Below, piece after piece: positions 47,001-55,671 of a stretch of DNA of 64,000 bases. The stretch covers positions 1,121,001 through 1,185,000 of the forward strand of contig WFMF01000008.1 in the NCBI GenBank assembly GCA_011033025.1. The letters are read 5' to 3'. Every line of letters begins with the position of its first letter. Positions within the stretch are counted from its first letter, which is position 1. Below the pieces are notes generated by a model. The model was not told the origin of the DNA and searched no databases. It worked only from the letters and a program-made list of their open reading frames with translations. The DNA comes from Beroe forskalii. Taxonomy: Eukaryota > Ctenophora > Nuda > Beroida > Beroidae. The position numbers were made by a program, and so were the translations under genes.

Positions 47001-49477
47001 TCTGACAAGGAAGGAAGGGGTGAAGTGACTATTTCAACCTCCATCTGGCAAGGAGAGAAGGAGAGGGTTAAGTGACTATTTCATCATCAATCTGACAAGG
47101 AGAGAAGGGGTGAAGTGACTATTTCAACCTCCATCTGACAACGATAGAAGGGGTTAAGTGACTATTTCAACCTCCATCTGACAAGGAAAGAAGGAGAGGG
47201 TTAAGTGACTATTTCAACCTCCATCTGGCAAGGAGAGAAGGGGTTAAGTGACTATTTCAACATCCATCTGGCAACGATAGAAGGGGTAAAGTGACTATTT
47301 CAACCTCCATCTGACAAGGAAAGAAGGAGAGGGTTAAGTGACTATTTCAACCTCCATCTGGCAAGGAGAGAAGGGGTTAAGTGACTATTTCAACCTCCAT
47401 CTGACAACGATAGAAGGGGTTAAGTAAATATTTCAACCTCCATCTGACAAGGAAAGAAGGGGTTAAGTGACTATTTCAACCTCCATCTGGCAAGGAGAGA
47501 AGGAGAGGGTTAAGTGACTATTTCATCATCAATCTGACAAGGAGAGAAGGGGTGAAGTGACTATTTCAACCTCCATCTGACAACGATAGAAGGGGTTAAG
47601 TGACTATTTCAACCTCCATCTGACAAGGAAAGAAGGAGAGGGTTAAGTGACTATTTCAACATCCATCTGGCAAAGTGGCAAGGAGAGAAGGGGTTAAGTG
47701 ACTATTTCAACATCAATCTGACAAGGAAAGAAGGAGAGGGTTAAGTGACTATTTCATCATCAATCTGACAAGGAGAGAAGGGGTGAAGTGACTATTTCAA
47801 CCTCCATCTGACAACGATAGAAGGGGTTAAGTGACTATTTCAACCTCCATCTGACAAGGAAAGAAGGAGAGGGTTAAGTGACTATTTCATCATCAATCTG
47901 ACAAGGAGAGAAGGGGTGAAGTGACTATTTCAACCTCCATCTGACAACGATAGAAGGGGTTAAGTGACTATTTCAACCTCCATCTGACAAGGAAAGAAGG
48001 AGAGGGTTAAGTGACTATTTCATCATCAATCTGACAAGGAGAGAAGGGGTGAAGTGACTATTTCAACCTCCATCTGACAAGGAGAGAAGGGGTTAAGTGA
48101 CTATTTCAACCTCCATCTGACAACGATAGAAGGGGTTAAGTGACTATTTCAACCTCCATCTGACAAGGAAAGAAGGAGAGGGTTAAGTGACTATTTCAAC
48201 ATCAATCTGTCAAGGAGAGAAGGGGTGAAGTGACTATTTCAACCTCCATCTGACAAGGAGAGAAGGGGTTAAGTGACTATTTCAACCTCCATCTGACAAG
48301 GAAAGAATGAGAGGGTTAAGTGACTATTTCATCATCAATCTGACAAGGAGAGAAGGGGTGAAGTGACTATTTCAACATCCATCTGACAACGATAGAAGGG
48401 GTTAAGTGACTATTTCAACCTCCATCTGACAAGGAAAGAAGGAGAGGGTTAAGTGACTATTTCAACCTCCATCTGGCAAGGAGAGAAGGGGTTAAGTGAC
48501 TATTTCAACCTCCATCTGGCAACGAAAGAAGGAGTTAAGTGACTATTTCAACATCAATCTGACAAGGAGAGAAGGGGTGAAGTGACTGTTTCAACATCTA
48601 TCTGACAAGGAAGGAAGGGGTGAGGTGACTATTCTATTATTCTAACATCTATCTGACAAGGAAAGAAGGGGTGGGGTGACTATTCTAACATCTATCTGGC
48701 AAGGTTAAGGTGAAGTGGGGTTAACCGGAAGGGAAAAGAGTTCAGGGTTTTAAAAATGGTCATAATTTATCATATGTAAGACATAGTGCGGGAACTTTGA
48801 AATTGTCACGGGTTAATACCTAACATCCTATACAAATCCTTTACACACTAGGTACCAGGAATTTTTATTATCATGATAAGAAACTGTAAGTATTATTACG
48901 AATGTCACCACATTGATGACTTGATGAGCAAAGGATACTCAGACCCCGTTACCTACATCGTGCATGCCCTTGGGGCAGAGGTACAAGTTGAGGGCGGGTT
49001 GTACGCCCCCACCACTGGCTAAGGTCTTGTTCTCCACCCTCAGCGCATGTTCCTGATAGGGAAAATACACCATTCAGTATTATTACGTAGGATTATGTAG
49101 TAGAAGTCACATCAGCTTAGAGGTTAAATGGAATGAGAGATAAAGGGATCGATAAAATGTAAGTATTAAGTATATTACAATAAGGATAGCCGTTATTAAA
49201 TCACGATCAACTGATCAATAAATTCAAAATATTCTGTGGAAAAGTCAATCTACTGCCAAAAAGCAACATGCCTTACACAGTCTAGATGTAGGGTAAAGTT
49301 AGCCCCTGGCAGGAATCCAAAGGGTTCCACATTGACACGATGCAAGATAACGTTGCTCTTCTTGTTGGGTTTCAGCAGGACTTCGTCCTTGCTGATAATG
49401 AGGGGGCAGGTAGGACTGATGAGAAGGAGGAGTGAGGAATACAGGGACAGTGAGCTAGTCATCGCCATGCACCTCAA
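38060..49477 (-). CDS. GPR107/GPR108-like (GOST family) 7TM protein, five 5' exons, incomplete
   Basis: Exons 49277-49477 (ATG, hydrophobic signal peptide, FGFLPGANFTL), 48957-49052, 46705-46872, 44806-44946 and 38060-38159. Phases are 0 at the first four junctions and the last exon ends in phase 1; 235 residues are covered. The order signal peptide, FGF motif, luminal domain with Cys pairs, then LNPGGRHLSSDQ just before TM1 (IPTCCIVIIVVWMV), a short basic loop (YYRR) and TM2 (KLLTVIILIKLIHL) follows the Lung_7-TM_R/GOST architecture, nearest to GPR107/108 by my reading. These are Golgi/secretory-pathway proteins. TM3-TM7 are not found, so the gene is either split by unseen exons, broken, or mis-assembled. 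The donor at 44805 (GTACGG) is weaker than the others. Three introns are inflated by tandem repeats. Confidence 0.68.
38237..38320. mobile_element. Short MITE-like element, second copy
   Basis: TTTATTAAACCGGCCCTTAA and GGGCCGGTTATAAATAAC face each other as inverted ends; compare 30006-30105. Confidence 0.55.
38795..40400. repeat. Composite 25+15 bp minisatellite in the GPR107-like intron
   Basis: Unit A is 25 bp (GTGAGTTTGCTCAGTAGTCT then GTGAT) and unit B is 15 bp (AAGGTAGTCTGTGAT). They alternate as AB or A, occasionally ABB, over 1.6 kb. B shares TAGTCTGTGAT with the end of A, so B arose by internal duplication. No protein is encoded. Confidence 0.95.
40850..41390. repeat. Degenerate palindromic repeat block
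   Basis: Contains GATAATGAACTCGG ... CTCGTCCATTATC stem-forming segments, and a direct duplication of GCCCCCTCTAGTTTTCA-like sequence at about 40940 and 41170. Related to the family at 41600-43260. Confidence 0.6.
41513..41605. repeat. (TATAGTG)n array 1
   Basis: Near-perfect 7-bp tandem repeat with rare AAAGTG variants. Confidence 0.95.
41606..43260. repeat. Tandem/nested cluster of ~300-450 bp palindromic elements
   Basis: Recurring blocks: AAAGGAGCACTC, GACGAGGGTCGTCAGACCCGAGTGG (core ACGAGGGTCGTCAGACCCGA at about 41757, 42254, 42706 and 43033), and stem pairs ATCGAAAATTGTCAAACTCGG / ...TCGTGTGATAATTTTCGAT. Similar stems surround TCCATTATC and CTCGGCTGTCGCCTCGAC. No transposase and no coding exon. 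All lie in an intron of the GPR107-like gene. Confidence 0.75.
41922..42021. repeat. (TATAGTG)n array 2
   Basis: The same 7-bp repeat as 41513-41605, placed between two copies of the palindromic element. Confidence 0.95.
43302..43588 (+). mobile_element. Helitron copy H1 (287 bp)
   Basis: Starts TCTTACTTATAATTTGGC after A-43301, ends hairpin GCAGGCCC-AAC-GGGCCTG then CTAG (43585-43588). The next base begins another element. GC-rich CATGGCAACGCGCGC block inside. Non-coding. Confidence 0.87.
43589..44281 (+). mobile_element. Helitron copy H2 (693 bp, long form)
   Basis: Starts TCTTATATATAAAG immediately after the H1 CTAG and ends AGCCCAACGGGCCTAT-CTAG (44278-44281) with a weakened hairpin. 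Homologous to the minus copy at 36798-37542. The ORF at 43660-43899 is not preserved in that copy, so it is not called as a gene. Confidence 0.85.
44282..44565 (+). mobile_element. Helitron copy H3 (284 bp)
   Basis: Starts TCTTACTTATAATTTCGC directly after H2 and ends GCAGGCCC-GAC-AGGCCTG then CTAG (44562-44565), followed by T. Same short form as H1. Confidence 0.87.
44566..44800. repeat. (TATAGTG)n array 3, interrupted by the Helitron trio
   Basis: The left part of the array is 43265-43301 and the right part 44566-44800; together they look like one repeat tract split at an AT by the H1-H3 block. The right end lies only six bases from the GPR107-like exon 4 donor. Confidence 0.93.
44940..45232 (-). 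repeat. 35-bp minisatellite made of repeated 3' splice sites (exon 4 acceptor)
   Basis: The unit on the minus strand contains CCCCAATCTCTTTCAG followed by TTRTCAGCAGTG, that is, the polypyrimidine tract, AG and first exon bases of exon 4 (acceptor at 44947-44949). About eight copies run upstream of the true exon. Confidence 0.93.
45250..46690. other. Intron 3 of the GPR107-like gene, non-repetitive part
   Basis: No exon or element was recognised in this AT-rich interval. Confidence 0.45.
46861..48720 (-). repeat. 43-bp minisatellite made of repeated 3' splice sites (exon 3 acceptor)
   Basis: About forty copies. On the minus strand each unit reads AACCCCTTCTCTCCTTGTCAG and then ATGGAGGTTGAAATAG, which is the pyrimidine tract, AG and first 16 bases of exon 3 (acceptor at 46873-46875). 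Variants include TTTCTTTCC and ATCGTTG in the tract. Higher-order blocks of 3-5 units recur, for example at 47080-47210, 47510-47650 and 47740-47880. Confidence 0.95.
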
Positions 49478-49609
49478 TCAGAGACAGGGGTTAAGCAGTG
49501 CATCTTAGTATCTAAGCATCTAAGTATCTAAAGGGGATCTGTGTCCCTTTTGTCCCTGCAGCCGTTTTTGATCTCCGGACTGTTTTCTATGATCAAGCGG
49601 GCCTTTTGC

Positions 49610-50060
49610 CTTTTCAAAAAGGAAAAAAAAAATTGGAAAAATTTTTTAATTTTGGGGTTAATTAAAATTTTATCCAAATTTTTCTTTTTTTTTAATGTTT
49701 TTAATTTTCTTCCTGTTTTGGAAAATTTTTGGATTTTAAAAACCCCCGTTTTTAAAATTCTTAAAATTTTTTAGTCATTAAATTAGTGATTGAAATTCAA
49801 ATTCACCATTGAATTTTTAAAAAATTTTTAAACCCCCCCTTTCCCCAACCTTTTAAATTTTTTTGTTTTAAAAATTTAAATTTTTTCAAAGAAAATTTTT
49901 TTCTTTTTTTTTTTGATTGTTTTTGGATTTTTAATTAAAAAAAAACCAGGAACCCGAAAAATTTAAAAAAAACTTTATAAAATGGGAAAAAAAAAAATTA
50001 AAAAAATTCGTTTTTGTTAAATCAAAAAAATTTCTAATAAATTTTGCAAATTTTGTTTTT
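49610..50060. other. Homopolymer-rich low-complexity patch
   Basis: Runs of A, T, C and G of 4-10 bases dominate (for example AAAAAAAAAATT, TTCTTTTTTTTTT), unlike the surrounding DNA. No gene or element can be read. It may be genuine decay or a consensus error. Confidence 0.6.
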
Positions 50061-50398
50061 TAACAAGTTTTCATTTTAAAATCCAAAAGCTACGAATACT
50101 TACCAGCGTATTACGGATATGTAATGATGAATAATATGTGCTGTCTAATCGATGTTAAATGCTGCGTTTTACTGAGAAAAATCGGTGTTTTTATTTTGTA
50201 ACTCCTTTAAGAGAATATGTCAAATCTCGTAGTGTCACGCGTCATAGCATAGCGGTACGAGGGCAGGATGGCTGAACGCCTAAACGTTGCCTTTGTGGTA
50301 GTGCTATACCGACATTTCAGTTTAAATTATGCTTATCATTCAACAATACATGAAAACGTGTTCAGAGGAAAGCTGCAATTTCGAACTACATTTCTCTA

Positions 50399-50731
50399 TC
50401 TTACTACTTATAATTCTTCCTCATATATAAATTAATAAATATATATCTGTCTGTCCGGTCTTCCTTATATATAGCCACAGACCTCTCTGACACCACTCAG
50501 TACCCAATCAAGCATACCGATGATAGGAATGTTCATACGAAAGTACCAGTGACGTTTGACACCACCAGGTATATAGACATCACTTAGAGGAGTAGGCACA
50601 CCCGATTAAAATATGACCTCATCACTGATAAGAACTACAGTACTAAAAAAACTACAGTACTACATTGTACTGTACGAATTGCTGAAGCGAAAAAATGGTG
50701 AACGGTGGCCGGAGGCCACGGGCCCTGCTAG
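50399..50731 (+). mobile_element. Helitron copy of a second subfamily (333 bp)
   Basis: Preceded by A, starts TCTTACTACTTATAATTC, ends GTGGCCGGAGGCCACGGGCCCTG then CTAG (50728-50731) and T. Ends agree with the Helitrons above, but the interior differs. Confidence 0.7.
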
Positions 50732-50859
50732 TAATTATAATTAAGCAATGAATATTTAGAATCTGATCATTATAGCCTATCTAGCCTTCCAAAACTAATG
50801 TTTTACTATCCTCATGATCACATGAACAAATAATAAGTTAAAAGTAATACTATTAAAAA

Positions 50860-51003
50860 ATGGCCCGCGGAATCCTCTCCGAACGTCCCCGTCGTGCGGG
50901 CTGGGTGGCTCCAACGGGAGGTGCATTATACAATAAGAAATATAATGCTTTGGCGGGACTAGCCACCCCAACAACTCGGAGAGAAGCTAACATCAACAGG
51001 TAG
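50860..51003 (+). CDS. Small ORF of 47 codons, possible first exon, unknown
   Basis: ATG at 50860 to TAG at 51001-51003. It is GC-rich in AT-rich surroundings, with basic and Gly/Ala-rich composition (LSERPRRAGW, TGGALYNKKY). The stop overlaps an ACAG-GTAGCT that could act as a splice donor after 50999. No family recognised. It may belong to a retroelement, since decayed RT-like sequence lies at 52530. Low confidence. Confidence 0.25.
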   Translation: MARGILSERPRRAGWVAPTGGALYNKKYNALAGLATPTTRREANINR

Positions 51004-51309
51004 CTCTCAGGTTAGGAAAGTTACAGTATGGAGCTCAGAACTGAACCTCAATGCTGACAACACTTGGCGAAGATCTGTGGCAAAATTGGAAGGGTACTAT
51101 GTGGTACTCTCATCCTCAGGACTTGTGCCTCGGAAGTCCCCTTAGAAATCAAATTCGGTCTAACCTCCACAGATTAATAGATCTAGGTTAATAATAGATC
51201 ATGTCGGATTTTTTTTGGTTTCGACGCCTGAAAAGAAAAAAAAATCATGGAAATTATCACCAGGATAGATACTTAGTTCTAAAATTCTCTCGGATTGAAA
51301 TAGGGCTAA

Positions 51310-51490
51310 CATCCGCAGGAATAATACCTTAGGAATATTATATCGGTCTAACATCCGCAGGACTAACATCTGCAGGACTAACATCAACAGGACTAACATC
51401 CACTGGACTAACATCCGCAGGACTAACATCCACAGGACTAACATCCACAGGACTAACATCTGCAGGACTGACATCCGCAGGAAATTCTGG
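51310..51490. repeat. 15-bp minisatellite (GGACTAACATCCGCA)
   Basis: About ten copies. Scattered single units (CTAACATCCTCAGG) recur at 51668, 51852 and 51888, so the array is part of a wider degenerate repeat field to about 52500. Confidence 0.88.
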
Positions 51491-52529
51491 TGCAGTTTTT
51501 TCTATCACTGCAAGACTATTGTTCAATGCGGACTTTTACTGGAGAACTATACTAGGCATGGTCCACACTCGGAGATGACCACTGGCAGCAAAGTACTATA
51601 ACCACACCATGGTACTCTCAATTTTAGGACTTACAACCTGTAAACCCCCTTGGAAATCAATCATGGTCTAACATCCTCAGGAATTCAGGAAGTAACTCTG
51701 TTGCTTTAAGTTCAATTATTTTAATTTGGCGCTTGTTTCGGCTTCAAATCACTTGTGGATTTCATCATCAGGATACATACTCGGTTTTATACATATTTTC
51801 TAGCATGGATTTAAGGTAGTCCCTCAGTTCTACCTTAGGTATTTTGTCAGTCTAACATCCTCAGGATTTAACTTGTCGTAACACCGCAGGACTAACATCC
51901 GCAGGTTTTAAATCACAGTTATCCTTTAACAGCTGACTCTAGTTCAAGGTCGGTGTTTCTTGGAAGATGTTCTACACATTTCTAAAACGGATGAATCTTA
52001 CTCGGGCTTCGCTTCTTTTCCCACACCTGAACTGCTTGGTCTCTAACCCAGCAGTTATCAGTGTACACTACATGAACACCCATTCTGGTTTTATTCAGGT
52101 TTCTCACCTGAGGACCCCTTTAGCTCTTGCAGGCAGCATCTCCTGCTTCACATGCCTGCTCCTCTGTTAGCGGATCCTCTCTTTTCACCTTACACTTTTG
52201 GCAGCGGACCTCATCAGGCTATCAGACTGCCTTGCTCTCTGACAGAAGCCAACTGCTCGGGTACTTTTCTGAGGACTGGGATCTCTTCTGCTCCGCGTTC
52301 AGACTGTTTTCTAGCATTTGAAGCATTCTTTTTCACCAAAAGCTGGAAGATATTCTGCAGTAATATCTATTTCTCGATCAATCTGGTACCCCGTGGTAAT
52401 TAAAGTAACAGGAACCCTTAACAGCTTCAGGAAAACCCCCAGGAGAAATTTCAGGTTCCCCTCAGGAATCCTCAGGTTCTGCATATCACTCTAATACCGA
52501 GTGATAAGCAAGCAATCGCCAATTTCTTC

Positions 52530-52640
52530 ATGAAACTTTTGGCAACTCACAAGGCTGTGCAGCAGTTGGCAAGCAACAAAGCTGCTGGATCAGATGGAAT
52601 CAGGAGCGTTAGGATTTCTAGATCGCGGAGGTGGATCAGA
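52530..52640 (+). pseudogene. Possible relic of a LINE reverse transcriptase N-terminal motif
   Basis: The frame reads AVQQLASNKAAGSDGI, close to the SNKAxGPDGI motif that opens the RT domain of many LINEs. No other RT block follows in any frame nearby, so it is at most a fragment. Confidence 0.35.
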
Positions 52641-53735
52641 GATCCAGAGAAAATGGTTTTTTCTCGTTTGCTTTCACTGGTATACTCCCTGAATTGGCAT
52701 AACAATCTAGGTTGCATTTTACCGAATTCCACTTGATGGCACCCTGAAATATTTTCTTTCAGCCAGTACCGACTATGCGACTCTATTCCTATGGAAATTG
52801 TTCTAGGTCACAGGTAATGAACAACTGTCCAGGACAGATTAGCGGAAAAAGAGAAACTGAATCAACTTTTCTTGAACGCCTGGTACATTTTCAGCTATGA
52901 ACCATTTAACGGAAATTGGCCACTGGAGCTGGTATTACTGGAAATTGACCATGGGATTGGCTGGTACACTACGTATCAAGATCCCATCATAATTAACAGA
53001 GCATCAAGCATTTAATCGCCCTCAGGTTTATTCCCCAGGTTTATTCCAGACAGGTACTGATTCATATCAGCCTGACTCACATAGCGGAATAGAAGCACTC
53101 GGCTTGCGAGTTTGCCAGTTCTAGGTCCTTGTCACTTCTTAAGGACCCAGAGCTGTCCCTCCCATTTCATTGGCGAGTTCATCATAACGTTTGAAAACCG
53201 GAATGGTAAACTCAGTTTAGTCATACTCTTTGGCAGACTTAAGTTTTACAGGGGCAACCCCCACTTTTGTCATTTTGTGATACAAATAGGTCGTTTTGAG
53301 AGGAACAACCTGTTTATGGAACACTGGTGACCTTTTAAGGTTAATTTGGAAAGTTCTGACATCCCACACAGGATTTATCCGGAGGGGAATACAGAACAAA
53401 TGGGTTTGGCCTGAGCGTTGGTCCCTGTCTGCTCTCCGAGTTTGCAGCGCTCCAGGTAGCAACTGACATTAGACTCCCGTGTCTAGTTGCAGTTCTATGA
53501 TATAGGTAAGTATGATTATTGTTATATACAGGGAGTCCTTGGGGTCGAGCTAGCAGGAGTTTGCCTCTGGGGACCCGGCGACAGAGACACAGCACAGATG
53601 CTGTGACTAGAAACCGGTGACCGCAAAAGAAGAATACTATAAAAAATAATTATAGACAAATAATTATCTTATTTTAAGTCGTGAAGCGGTAAAAATTCCG
53701 AAATGTCCCGATTCCTTGCAGTTTTTGCCCTTGCT
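52641..53735. other. Degenerate spacer
   Basis: Short CTCAGG-containing motifs and several 60-90 codon ORFs without recognisable domains. Nothing supported. Confidence 0.4.
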
Positions 53736-53945
53736 CCACCTTAAAACTCTGTCCTATCCACTCCCACTCCCTCTGTTCCCTATTGCTTGGTCCACCTTAC
53801 AACTCTGTACTATTCAGTCCCACTCCCTCAACTCCCTCAGTTCTCATCGCTAGGTACCCCAGCCCCCTTACAACTCTGTCCTATTCTCTCCCAGTCCCTC
53901 TGTTCCCTATTGATTAGTCCACCTTACAACTCTGTCCTATCCACT
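53736..53945. repeat. Minisatellite at the serpin 3' end, copy 1
   Basis: Units of about 56 bp: GGTCCACCTTACAACTCTGT, CCTATCCACTCCCACTCCCT, CTGTTCCCTATTGCTT. The tract recurs at 54370-54525 beside the second exon copy. Confidence 0.85.
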
Positions 53946-54201
53946 CCCACTCCCTCAAGCTCCCTCGATTCCCCCTCAAACTGCCTATGCTCGCCCATGA
54001 AGAGCACAGCTCCACTTTTTCTGTCTCTGAGTATGTACAGGAAGGGAACATCCACCCTAATCACAACAGGTTGAGTTATATCAGCTGACCGGGAAAGTCT
54101 TACGACAGAGGCACTGGCGGCAGCCGCTTCACACCCCTCCTCAGATATGGAAATGAAGGTTTGGTGGAGGACATCACTCAGAGTTAGTAGTTCACGTGAA
54201 C
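53924..54201 (-). CDS. Serpin last exon, distal copy
   Basis: 278 bp, acceptor CCTAG at 54202-54206, stop TAA at 53924-53926. Differs from the proximal copy by few bases, including Phe (HQTF) and Ile (SADI) where the other has Tyr and Met. Either can follow exon 55111-55276 in phase 1. Confidence 0.82.
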
Positions 54202-55671
54202 CTAGGGGATGCTTCAGTTATCGGGTGAGAGGGTGAGTTAGTTCACGTGATACCGTCCCTAGTCCCTACTGTCCCTTACCTCCTTTCTCTTTCCATTTCA
54301 AACAATGGAATACTCTGGTTAAGTGGTTAGATAGGGGTATTTTATGTTTCTGCTTTTCTAAACAAAACGTCCCCTATTGCTTGGTCCACCTTACAACTCT
54401 GTCCTATCCACTCAAACTCCATCTGTTCCCTATTGCTTGGTCCACCTTACAACTCTGTCCTATCCATACAAATTCCATCTGTTCCCTATTGATTAGTCCA
54501 CCTTACAACTCTGTCCTATCCACTCCCACTCCCTCAAGCTCCCTCGATTCCCCCTCAAACTGCCTATGCTCGCCCATGAAGAGCACAGCTCCACTTTTTC
54601 TGTCTCTGAGTATGTACAGGAAGGGAACATCCACCCTAATCACAACAGGTTGAGTCATATCAGCTGACCGGGAAAGTCTCACGACAGAGGCACTGGCGGC
54701 AGCCGCTTCACACCCCTCCTCAGATATGGAAATGTAGGTTTGGTGGAGGACATCACTCAGAGTTAGTAGTTCACGTGAACCTAGGGGATGCTTCAGTTGA
54801 GGGCCATCCCTCTCACCCCCCCCTCCGTGTTGGGGTTTAGGGAAGGTAATGAATATGATGTGTATACTTAATACTGTATAGTAGTCCCACGAAAAGTTTT
54901 GCGTGATATAAAAGTTTAGAGGGCAGTTCTAATTGTATAGAGTTGTGTACTACACACATTTCATAACGTGCTACTGAGTGTTGGGTATCGTGCGGTGATT
55001 AAGAAAATGAATATTGATAACTTGGCTTGTGATTTGATTTATACGAAAAATTTAATTTCAAATTTAAACGAATTCACAGAAAGTTTATGAATCCCCACTA
55101 TCCTTCTGACCTGGTGCTGTCATTTTAGAAAAATCTGCTTCATCAGTAAAGAGCTGCCTCAAGCCCAGAGATTTTAGGGAATCCTTCAAACTGTGTTCAT
55201 TTCCCGTGGTGAACTTAGGTAAATGTAATTCTACAAGTTCAAACTCCATTTCCCGATAAAACTCGTCTACTTTTTCCTGGATTAGCACAATTAAGGTGAA
55301 AGCCTCAATGGTATTATACTGGTATGGAGCTCTCTAGAAGGCAAATCATTCAAGCTAAACAGTATTGATTCTGATATCCAGAAAAACCACAGGTCTGAAG
55401 TTTCCATCCTTCGTCCATGTCAAAAGCTTTATCAAAAGCTCTTTTCAAGCCTCAGGTTTGAGGACACAGTGAATTGGGAAAACAAGTGACGGAAATGATT
55501 AAACGGGGTATGGGAATTGAAGAAGGGATTTTTATCAAAAAATAAAGAATTTGCTCACCTTTTCCAGTAAGGAATGAACTAGGTGATCCAGACTTTTCTT
55601 GGGCTTGTAAATCACCATCTCAATCTCCGTTTTCTTGAATGGTAAAGCAACGCTTTGAAACTCGTCTGTCT
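53924..55671 (-). CDS. Serpin, 3' half, with a duplicated reactive-centre-loop exon
   Basis: Exons 55559-55671 (ALPFKKTEIEMVIYKP), 55111-55276 (ELVELHLPKFTT, LKSLGLRQLF), then alternative last exons 54503-54780 or 53924-54201, both 278 bp and phase-matched. The last exon has LSDVLHQT, the hinge EEGCEAAAASA, loop VVRLSRSAD, and the terminal strands FLYIL and GAVLFMGEH. The Ala-rich hinge implies an inhibitory serpin; position P14, usually Thr/Ser, is Cys. P1 is probably the Arg of LSR-S, which would suit trypsin-like proteases, though loop counting leaves one residue of doubt. The donor at 55110 is GTCAGA, not a strong site. The N-terminal half was not found. The protein ends about 20 residues past the usual serpin end, in a tail encoded by the adjoining minisatellite. 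Confidence 0.85.
54503..54780 (-). CDS. Serpin last exon, proximal copy
   Basis: 278 bp, same acceptor context, stop TAA at 54503-54505. Reads HQTY and SADM at the variable positions. The duplication also covers the downstream minisatellite and part of the upstream intron, so it is a tandem duplication of about 580 bp. Confidence 0.82.
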
